Below are positions 29,106-40,222 of a stretch of DNA of 64,000 nucleotides, piece after piece. The DNA is from Phallusia mammillata (lineage: Eukaryota; Chordata; Ascidiacea; Phlebobranchia; Ascidiidae). Position 1 is the first letter of the stretch. Each line of letters opens with the position of its first letter. Under the pieces are notes generated by a model, which saw only the letters and a program-made list of their open reading frames with translations, ran no database searches and was not told the DNA's origin. The stretch is from contig QLIY01000133.1 of the NCBI GenBank assembly GCA_003260075.1, positions 68,989 to 132,988 of the forward strand, in the 5' to 3' direction. The position numbers and the translations under genes were made by a program.

Positions 29106-32100
29106 TATGAACAGGCCCATATATATAGTAGCCAAATAGTTAATTTATATGTGTTTTATAGCCTACAGAATGACAGTATTACATTTATGTAAAATACAAT
29201 GCAGCCAAGAGGTTTTCAGTTCCCACATCAGTTCAGGCGAGCTATGTGTTTAGCCATTCCAGAAGCAATGTAATCTATTCCTTCAATCGTGGCTTGTTTT
29301 ACGAACGCCACCTGTCGAAGTCTTATGTAAATCTCAGGGCACGGCCAGGTATTGTGCAAGTTTGTTTATCTTGTCGACGAGTGGCTGACGGTAGACGACA
29401 ACTAACGGTCTCGCACAATGCTCTCGCGGCCAAGCGACTATACAGCGAGGTGCTACACCAATAAACAAGCCGTGGCAAAGTAGCCGAACGGGCCCTGTTT
29501 ATCGCGTACCTAAATCCACACAAAAACAACTTTAGGTCGGACTTTTGTCCAGGCGCAACTTGAATAAATGTTTGCCGTGCTTGCGTACGTCAGAAATCGC
29601 GACGTCCAAGACAGAAACGCCAGGATATAAGCACTACGTTGTCACCACTTAAAGTAGAGGTCAACTGTGGGTCCTTGTTGAATAAGATACGTAAATATCC
29701 GCTCTTTTGATTTACAAAGGATACTTCTTGTACGAAATACAGCTTATATAAACGATACCATTGCCAAGTAAAGCTATATTTTTGTTTCATAAGCAAGGAT
29801 AGAGACTAATACGATAATAGGAAAGGTCACCCGTTTTGGGGGATAGAAAAAGATAAGGTAAAGAGAAAGGTAAACAGATTGCTTAGCTGGAAATGTTGTT
29901 TATACCTACAGAAAACAGTTAAGCACAGTGCTCTGTTGTTTGACAATCAGCAGTTCGATACTTTAACAATTGCTGTTTACTAGTTCCAACATTCCATTCG
30001 TGTGTGTCGCTGACGTTATTGCTCGATTCCGATTTCTTTCTTTCACAACAGTTTGGGCGTGAAATCGTTGACTAAACAATCATGTGGAAACCTTAATGGC
30101 CAGATGACAGGCCGCACAAGTTGGTAAAGTCGTCAGGTTTGGCCACGCGTTGATGGTGGTATCACATGAACAGGCAATTGACACAACAATTAGGCAATGA
30201 GGGGAGACAAAGCCTCCGCTATTGTCGCAAAGGTGCGAATTCGCGCTTAAATGTAACATAATACTGGTTCTTTCTCGTCAGAGAACAAAACCTTGCTCAG
30301 GTGTGCGAGACACGGAAAGGAATATGTTGCCACGCGTCCTAGACCAAAAGTATCATTCGGGATGCTTGAAACAAAAACGAGCGCTGAATTCTTGCTAAGT
30401 GAGCGAGCAATTTAAATTTCGTTCCGCTGACTAACTGTAATAAAAACCCGGTGTACGGCGACGGTAGAAAGAGCCATTCGGGTAAACAAATGTTGGCCCT
30501 AGATTTAGGCAAGCTGCTTAGTTTAGCCTTGAGTGTGTCAGACGTATTTGCCTCTAAGGCACACAGAACAAGATTGGCCACATGAGATACTGAAAGTGGT
30601 AAAGATGAACTTTTAGCCTTGAGGTTGTGGAAGGAATTTAACTCGTGAATTTGGGTATTGTTGCTTGGTTACCTGAAGTTATGTAAGACAGACTTAAAGC
30701 TGGTGAATGCGTTCTCTTTATAGCTGTAATCGGTTACCTATTTACTAAAATCAGCTAATAGATACTGCTGCTGTTGTGATTAATATGTTCATAGGTGAAC
30801 GTTTGTATGAAATTGCCGATTGTTTAATTGATTTTAAACACGAAATATTTGAAACCGGTACCATGGTGGGTGTAGTCAAAAGTCTCGAATACCGTCACAA
30901 CCTTATATAGTTCTCCATTCGAGGTTTTTCTTGGTAACAGTGGTGGGCTATTTGACTAGCAATAGTTTTTGCGGTAAGAAAAGCAGCTTTACCATGCTTG
31001 TTTATTGTGTACTGGTTGTCGGGTACCTGGAAATGTATGCGCAGATGAGTGCATTGTCATTGAGGCATTATCGTTTCCTCGTATCTCTTCTCGCTTGACT
31101 GGTGAGGCGTTATGTTGCGTTCGGCTGTAGCGGCGTTATGCAATAAATCAAGACTTTTCCTTAGTTAAAACAATGGCACGACTGAAATAGTTTTTGTGCG
31201 GTGCAAAGACACGTTTGCCCTTTTCTTGGAGTTAAACCAGAGTCAGTATTTTGCTTTGGTAAAGTTTGACACGGACTTGACAAAGTGCTACACCAAAACA
31301 AAACTGTGTGTTGTTTTAAAGCCTTTGCTTTGCTGCATGGAATTTAGCTTAATTTAAACATCTAAACAGAAAGGACAGCTAAATGTTGTATTGTTTGATG
31401 CAGGTACAAGCAGAAAAGGTGTGTTTGTGTTAAATACGCGCAGCATCAACAATTAGTACATCCACAAATGCGCACAAAGCACTAAAGACCTGATTAACAT
31501 GTACAGATTAAGCAAAACGAGCTACTGAAAACTCCGCTCAAGCCTGAATGTAGAGGTATTTATAACTTCGATAAGAATGAACTATTAGGCATGTGTGACC
31601 TAAATATGGTCGAACGTGTGCACGAAGCCGCTCCTAACTAATTCTTTACGACGCTTTGTTGCCTTTGATATGTGACTCCAGGTAGAGCTTTGAAAAGATT
31701 AATTCGCTTGCAGTAATTCGCATTTAAAATACTTATGCAGCTGTATAAAGACATGAATAAGATTTTTGGGTACATTATACAAGTACAACTTGGAAGCCGT
31801 TTACGAATTCTGGATTTTTGTATCAATGGTATTTGTATGCAAGGTTTTGGTCCATGCTACAACTGGAAAAATACTGCATTTCTGTGCTTATTTTGCCTCG
31901 TAATAATAACGGATAAAGGGCTTTGTGTTGCGGCCAGGCAAAAGGTGTTTGTCAAACACAAAGATGTGGTTGAAAAGGTGTTTCTCCTTAGTAAAGAGCC
32001 AACACTTTTGGGACGTGGAACAAGAAAAAAATTAGAACGACAACTTTGTTTCGTAATTAGACGATGTAATTCGATGTAAAGTTTGTGCAGCATGGGAGGT

Positions 32101-32799
32101 TTAATCAAAATTTTGGATTTTATTTGAAGATACAACGAAATATAATTGTGACAAATTAATCAGTTGACGCTTATGGACAGCCAAAACAATTTGAACTCAA
32201 ATTCAGGTCGCTCGTTCTCGGTCAATGACGCAAACACGGTTTGACGACACATCCAATTGTGTGTTCAGTGATTATCGGAATCTGCCACTATGACCTTGGT
32301 TGTCTACATCAGTGTGTATAAAGGTCGTAAAGAAATATGGGTTACCGGCTTTCCATTTTTTCGTTTATTCAAAGGTAAACGACGGCTTTTGTTGGCTCGT
32401 AAAGATTTAACCGTGTGGACCACCGCTATCGTAAAACAACCGCAATCGCAAGCATTTAACGTTTTATGCTACAGTAAATTGAGTTTTACAACGTTAGTAT
32501 TGCGAAGGTATGTGGGCTTAACACAGGTGTTTTTTCGGTTTCCTTGTAACGATAAGGATTCTACTTACGCATAAAGATCGATTTTAATCACAATTTTCTG
32601 GAAAAGGTGCGTGTGACATTACAAAGGATTTTAGCTGCGTCATTTGTCCATGTAAATATTCATGAAGAATTGGGGAATGCCTAGTTATAATCCACACTCA
32701 GATATAGTGTACAAAATGCTGATATTGGTGTGTTGTGATAAAATAAATTGACGAATATGCTATATTTATTACAGCAATGTCCATAAGCGCAATAAAAGG

Positions 32800-32900
32800 T
32801 TACTTTAATGGTAAAAATAACGGCCCAAATAGAGGTAAAAAGCGAGATGCTTTATTTTTCAAACCTTTCGATAAATGCTCATGCCATCATCAGAGATATG
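32800..32900 (-). repeat. Hammerhead-like repeat, subfamily C
   Basis: The minus strand has CTGATGA (plus 32887-32893), a short weak stem region, then GAAAGG (plus 32864-32869 region) and AATAAAGCATCTCGCTTTTTACC with GGGCC. Compared with the copy at 29.0 kb, C15.2 is replaced by G, which should weaken the already minimal helix III. Confidence 0.5.
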
Positions 32901-33199
32901 AAGGGCCACATATGAAGACTTTTGACATAAAATAAAAAACAAAACTGATGCTTTTTTCGCAACCCTTGCATAAATATTACACTTCGTCAGTTGTCTCAGC
33001 GTTAACACAGTATAAGGTTTATTTTACAACAAAGAAATTTACATTACCGGTGACAATAATAAGCCTCAAATTTTAAATCTTTTTTCTCAGGCTAGTTAAA
33101 ATATAGGATTTATACTAGAACGTTTCAAAGCATGAGCTTCGAAAGTCGGCTTCTGCCCCACTGGTATATCAGCACTCTGTGACACACCTGTGGGACGTA

Positions 33200-36100
33200 A
33201 TGGGCACAGGCGCATCGAAAAACAAGGACAAGGGTGCGAATGAAAGACCAGAGGGGAGAGACAGAAGAATTCTAATCAAGGTACATGGTGATGCCCTGTG
33301 TGAAATGTATATTGAACACAGGAACTTCTTTTAATCTTAGTTGTTGTGAAAATGAGTTGCACCCGTCACACCAAGGCTGCGAATTATTGTCGAAAAACAA
33401 CGTTTTATTTGGTATGCAAAATGTTGAACGAAACCAAATTAGTTTGTTAACATGTTGCAAGTGGAACAGAATAATGTATGAGAATACAAACTAGATTTCT
33501 ATGGACTTAAACTGTTATAGGGGTTAAGACAGGACTCCGGTAAAGTGTATTGGCCTAAGCAATTTATACACTCTAGACGCCCCTAGGGCAGATGGTTGAT
33601 ATAATCAAAGCGTCTTTTGGACGAGACAAGTCACATTTGCACTCCTACCCCAGCCAAGTTAAGCACTTTGACATTCTTGCCAATTTAAAAAGCTTGTTGC
33701 CTAAAAGAGTGGAATTTTGGGTTGGTAATGTATTAGAATTTAAAAAAAAGTTTTGTTTCCTTATTCTGAAAGGCCATAAAATGAGATAAAAGGTTCGTTA
33801 GTGGTTCGACTGATCCATTGGTGGCAAAACCGAAGCGGGTCAGTTGGTCCAAAGTGCGACTTACGCCTCCTATCTCTGTGGAATTTCTAATAAAATCGGT
33901 TATTTGCAGACGCTCGGGGGCCACACAGGCGGCATCAACTGCATGGATATCTCAGCAGCACATCAGTTGCTCTTAACAGGTTCTGACGACAGAACGGCGC
34001 GACTTTGGGACCTGGTCACGTACGAATGCAAGGTGAAAAATAAAAATATCACCCTAAAAGTAGTTGCTTAAGCCAGAGATTGATATATTCCTGAAGTTAT
34101 GTTCTAAGCTAATACAGTGCTATGGGTGTAAGGTATAAGTGGAGAATAAACCCCAAATGCTGTTTGGTTAAGTTCTACACAATTGGGGTGACGTTGTCAT
34201 AAAAATGGACGCTACAACAGTTTCCCAGACACAAGTGGACAAACAAACAACAACGTCCTATTAGTAATGCCCACATTTACTCAAACAAAATTTACCAAAA
34301 TAATTGCCCAGTGGGGTTTAAAGTAATTCACGACAGATTGACGACAACTTTTTTAATCGGCTACTAGCAAACATACCGTTCCAGTTCTTTTTTTTTTTGA
34401 ACGGAGAATGCTCAATTACAGAAACACCAGTTCCACAAAATCTCTGGCATGTTTAATGGCTTAAGCCGGAATATACTTGATTAACGCCTACATTTAGCCT
34501 GCAAAAACACGATGTCTACAATCGCCAGCAAGCCTGAAATCACATTACTTGGTTTCTGTTTGTCGCTGTACGTGGCGCTTTGAATAGTAAATTGAAAACT
34601 AAAATAGGAGAAACTCCCTATTCGTCGCTAACCCATTGAAACCGACTGAAGTCTAAAGGATGGAACAAAGACGCGAATTTGATTCAACATTTGATTACTG
34701 TTTCGTGGTCGTTAAAGCCGAAACCCACGCGCAATTTTAGATTATAAACCGTAAAACCTCGTAACTCTGTTTAAACAACAACCTGAATAGGGCGTGTTAG
34801 GAGGATATGTATAGTTTGTGAATGGGATAATAATCTCGCTAGATTCGGTCTCCGAAAGTTATGCACAATAACAGCTTCTACAACTTTCTGAAACAATCAA
34901 AATATGTTCAAAACCAATTTTCGGCCAAAAAATACAACAAATCACATGCCATGAAACAATATAAAGTGTTAGGCGTCAATTAATAGCCCTTCGACCTTTG
35001 GCATATTGTTGCGACTATCATATATTTACACTGTATTGTGTACAAAGCAGTTGACCAATCCACATGACGTACACAAGGGCCTGTCCGTGGTTTTAAGCAA
35101 ACAACGAGATGCTACAATATTTTGAAGGTTGGAGCCATTTTAAATTTTATAGCAGTCTGCTTTTTGTGGTTGTGGTTAAATTAAGGCTATATTTGCAATG
35201 CGTACCGTTACTGCTAAAAAAGCAACAGCAACAAATGGGTGGTTTAGGTTAGGTTCTGTATTTTTGCGAGCATCCCATTACTAGTTTACAATCGAAAATA
35301 CATCAACGTCCCTTTTATGTGATTTTAACTTCATCAAATTCTTTCGAAAGTTAGAAACTGTGTTTTCAAAATGACATCAGTATATAAGCAACGCCGGGTA
35401 TTGAACGCAATACATGGTAAGTACATGAAATATCAATAGCTGATGAACTACAACTGCAAGACTAAAACAACTGCAAGCCTATAGAATGACAACACAAACG
35501 CATTTTTGTACAATATCAAAAATGTTTTCAACAACAAGAAGGCTTTTGATGTTACTCGCAGTCAATTTCTATTTGTTTCATACAAAATATTCCTAATAAA
35601 CCGAAATTTGGTAATTTCATCATTACAGTAGGCCGTATGATGCAAGTATCGCATTTCAGATGTTTCATAGAGGTTAACTACATTACAGGTGGTACTTGAA
35701 GGACATACGGGCTATGTAAGTTGCTGTAAGTTGTGGCAAGGCCATTTCGCCTTGACGGGAAGTTTCGACAGAACTGTACGAAAGTGGAATACGGTGTCTG
35801 GAAACTGCGTCCTTAAGCTTGAACAACACAGGTAAATTTTCACACATTTATAATTGAAGACCCAATATACGGACAAATCTGGATAGTTGCATATTAAATA
35901 TATTTGCAGAAGATTCGTGAAAGCTTTAATACAGTGGTTCTCAACTGTTGGTCCACAGGACGTCCACTGAATTTGGTGATAAACTGAAGATGATTGTATA
36001 TTATACATTGAAGAAGAGTCATAATCTTAATTGTCAATAATTTTGGCACACTTCTAAAAAAATCAGTTTTAAAGATGTGTGTTTCAAACTAAAATGCTTG

Positions 36101-39100
36101 TTGCGTATGCTAACCTCAAGCTTGCTTAAATTTTGGAATGGTACACAATATTATTTTTACAGCGCTGGTCCATGGCCTGAAACGAGTTGGGAACCACTGC
36201 TTTAATCAGCTTATCATATGTTATAAAAATCTATTAGGTATACTGATAATTTCGTAGTTATAGGTCCGTAAAGAACTCTTTTACTAGAGAAATACCTGCT
36301 AGATGAAAGTTTCATTTCTAAACACCATGTTAGTAGTGGGTTTCTTGCATCCACATTAGCTTCGAAAAGCACACACACAAAATATTTTAGCGGCAATGTT
36401 AAGAGTCATCAACGTCTAATTCAAACAATGACAAGGCCATATAGGCAACAAGGCATTTTTGAAACGCCTCCTGCTCTTAATCCAAGGTCCAAATTTCAAA
36501 TTCCAAGTCGTCAATAACCTCGCGAAGTGGCTGCTATCTATCAGTTATCAGTTCAAGGTCACTAAACGACCTTGACACCGGCGTGTCCACATTTGTAGTT
36601 CGTAGGAAGATGTAGTAAACAGTGCAAAAGTGCGCTTTAATTCACTTTCAAAAGCAAATGTTTTACTCTGGATATGAAAAGATTTTATACGATTTTTTTT
36701 ATCGAGAAGGGACTATTTGCAATAGGAATGACTCGCCACTTAAAAGGATAACTTCGAAACACAATCTCGTAGCAAGTTTTTACAGGCCGCAGAAGTTATA
36801 CTCATCGAAAAAAAGTCCAATAAAAGAAAATCATACAACAAAGTAATACCCCACTTAACTTTTTTTTTCAAAAAACACAATTCGGTATTTATTTCCAATG
36901 TCGCCATCTATTTTAAATGTGAACCACCATTTATTGCAGTTAAACCATTTTTAAATATTATGAAAATTGGTAATTTCGAAAACAAAACCCTTAACGGAAA
37001 AACCATCATTTAAATCAGCTTATTGCATTCAATACAGTGCAAGGGTTGTGTACATAATAGCTAATACGGGAAGTAGGCTAGCTCTACAAGAAGCTATACC
37101 ATACGGATCTACATGATATTAATACCTTCGTCAAAGCTTGATCATATTGTACAGAAAATAGCCTTGGTAACAGTTGACATATAAAAACCCAACATACACA
37201 CGTGGTTGAAAATATCAATAGCGGAAATTAAACTTAATATCGACGCAATTACTGGGTGAAAACCACGACAATGGGACGGAATGATAGCGATAAAATATGA
37301 GCGTCTATATTTTCTCCAGCATTTGCGTCAGCGAGTAAATTTTTTATGAGTCCTTCATGTCGAAGGAGTAATCAGCAGAGTGTCGTTGCCAGGCCATGAA
37401 TAATTAGCCCAAATCTATCGCCCAACACCTGAGCGTTGTTGCGACTTCACACCTTATTTCTTTCAATTCATGTACGCTATTTAAGTTAAACAACCTTGCG
37501 TAAAGTTGAAATTTCGTCCAATGGATAATAAGGATCAGGAGAAATACGAAGTACCGAACTGAAATGTTCTATTGACGAAAATAGCGTGTATGTCATAACA
37601 AGACCTAACATGTACCAATATAAATATTTTGCATTGAAAAGACTGAAGTTCAAAATGTTTTGATGCAAAAACGAACTGTGAAAAAGACTGAGTCAGAGCG
37701 GATCATTGTAAAAGTGACTTTCGACGAAACAACGTAACATGAGTTATCAGTCAATGCGCTAAAAGTTGCACTTTTTTAATAAAGATTAAGCGCAAAAACT
37801 GTTTTTCCATTGGTAACTTTCGTGCACCAAACGACCACTTTTTAATGTAACACAAGGTACGATTGCACAATTAACACAAGATAACAACTGACTCTTAAAC
37901 TTTTCATGCAGTGGGATCGTCAACCGAATGTTGGTGTACGGTGAATTCTTGTTCACAACATCTTACGACAGTTGTGTTGTGTGTTGGAACCTACGCGATG
38001 GGGAAGCTTCTAGAATATTTCGCGGTCATACCAAGAGCGTTTTGCCCCTTGCGTACGTGGAAGGCCCCGAACACGACCTCAATGGTGCGACCGATTTGGA
38101 CAAGAACAAAGACACGATTATTACAGGTATATTTGTTGAAAATCATGTCTGATTGGAAAAAGAAAGGTTTCTTGTCGGCTTCAACTCAACTTAAGCCAGC
38201 TCTACATGAAAGTTTTGAATGTAAACAAGATGAGGAATTCTTAAATGTTATAACTTTTTGAAATTAGAACTTAAACAAGATGGCAGCTTTTGTTGGTAAA
38301 AAGTCCTTTGGGTTATATTTTGCTAAAAATGAAAGATAGCCTACATGATCACCAATCATTTGTGGTCAACCAATATTTTTTTTGTTATTACTGAAAACAG
38401 GTTCAAGACCCTTTCCAAGCATAAAGAATAAAAATTACGGTTTCTACTCGTACAAATCACTCTGACTACTAGACGAAATGTATACATAAACTTTCCTTCA
38501 TACTCAACCAGCAATTATACACAACTAATCCTACATTTCGACGTGTCATTCGCGGCGTCCTCATCAGGGTAATCAGTTTACCCTGAAATATGCCCGGCAA
38601 CACTATATTCTTTAAAATGTATATGTATTATAGAGGTCAGCCCAAGTAAATATATTTTTCTTACTGCTTTCAGGGGGGGGGGGGGGCGTCCTCATCAGGG
38701 TAATCAGTTTACCCTGAAATATGCCTGGCAACACTATATTCATTAAAATGTATATATATTATAGAGGTCAGCCCAAGTAAATATATTTTTCTTACTGCTT
38801 TCAGGGGGGGGGGGCAGGAACGTCGCTAAAAACTTTTCGAGGACACAAGGGCGCCATCTTGTGCCTAGCGATCGATATGGAAAATCGAATGCTTTTTACA
38901 GGTTAGTATAATCATTCACAATTAGCTAATATTAAGCAAATTCAAATCCCTGCTTTTTACTTGTCAATGCTAACTCGTTCGTTTGACCTTTTGGGCTGAC
39001 GAAAACACACAATAAAACAAATATTTATCCATTGTTGAGCAACGACAACCTTAAACATAGGTCACCAAATTACGTTCAAGGCGTATTTAAGGGATCTTGT

Positions 39101-40140
39101 CGACAAAGGAAATCGCGTGCGACACCGAAAGGCCGCAAAATTAATTTTGTTTTCTGACAAAGCCCTCTATTGGTGGAGCTCGATTTTGGAGACATTCTTA
39201 AAGCGGACGACCGCAATTGTAGTTTAATGTAAACCACACACTTGAATACATGAACTGGCGGGTTACTTAAATTATATAATGTTGGCACCTCGCAATTTCA
39301 TGTGTATTTTCTAGCGCTTCAACGAAGAAAGAACGACCTGCCAATTTAATGCTGTAAATGTAAACGAACGCATATTAATTTTAATTACATGTTAAACAAA
39401 CAATATTTCTGACTAAACCACGTGTGCAACATTTTCTTATTTAACATACAACACAAAACAAAGACAATCCGCATAGTTATCCAATATGTACAAAAGCACC
39501 GCTTATTTCAACGCAATAAAAAACAATTCCTAGAGTTAATAAGCAAATACATGGGGGGGGGGGCCCAATATGTACAAAAGCATCGCTTGTTTCAACGCAA
39601 TAAAAAACAATTCCTAGAGTTAATAAGCAAATACATGAAACCAACTTATAAATTGACCAAAAACCAACAGATAAAGCTTTCCGTTAACAGCAAACATTTT
39701 TGAAACCTACTAATCAAACAGATAGATACCCAAGATGTCTTATTATCTTATTACCACAACGTTTCGTTCAACAGGTTCGACCGACAACACAATCAAGAAG
39801 TGGAACATGTCAACGGGCGGGCTTCTTAAGTCGTTTCGGGGTCATGAAGGTTCAATCATAAGTTTACAGGTAAGCAAGATAACAATACATTTACCAATAT
39901 GTCAACAAATATTTCATTAATTACCATATTTCCTGCTTTAATGAAGTCATGCTGTTGTTATCCACCATCAAAAAGGCAGGTTTAGGCGAAAACAAGATGT
40001 AAAGATCACATTCTAGCTCATGAAATAACTGTTTCGATTCTTTTAACACATGTAAAAACATATGGCAACAATTGCTCAAGACAAAATTTGTTACACCACA
40101 GCTTCACCATCGGCTACTGTACAGTGCCAGCCTCGATGCA

Positions 40141-40222
<82 letters not shown>

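Larger units (their letters stand above)
18261..33100. other. Long gene-poor, repeat-bearing interval
   Basis: I see no supported protein gene in these ~15 kb. The longest frames (about 100-125 codons, for example 23101-23418, 20237-20614 and 31735-32079) lack recognisable motifs and are of chance length for AT-rich DNA. The interval does contain a GGCC-rich repeat (19045-19385), a hAT-type element (26630-27185), hammerhead-like repeats (27600-27680, 29000-29105, 32800-32900), three G-run joins (21001, 22290, 28910) and a 34-base direct repeat at 24803-24865. Moderately GC-rich blocks at 22.2-22.7, 28.4-28.65 and 29.2-29.6 kb could be regulatory. Confidence 0.5.

Noticed and set aside
31735..32079. 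114-codon frame as a gene
   Set aside because: Random-looking composition and no supporting signals.
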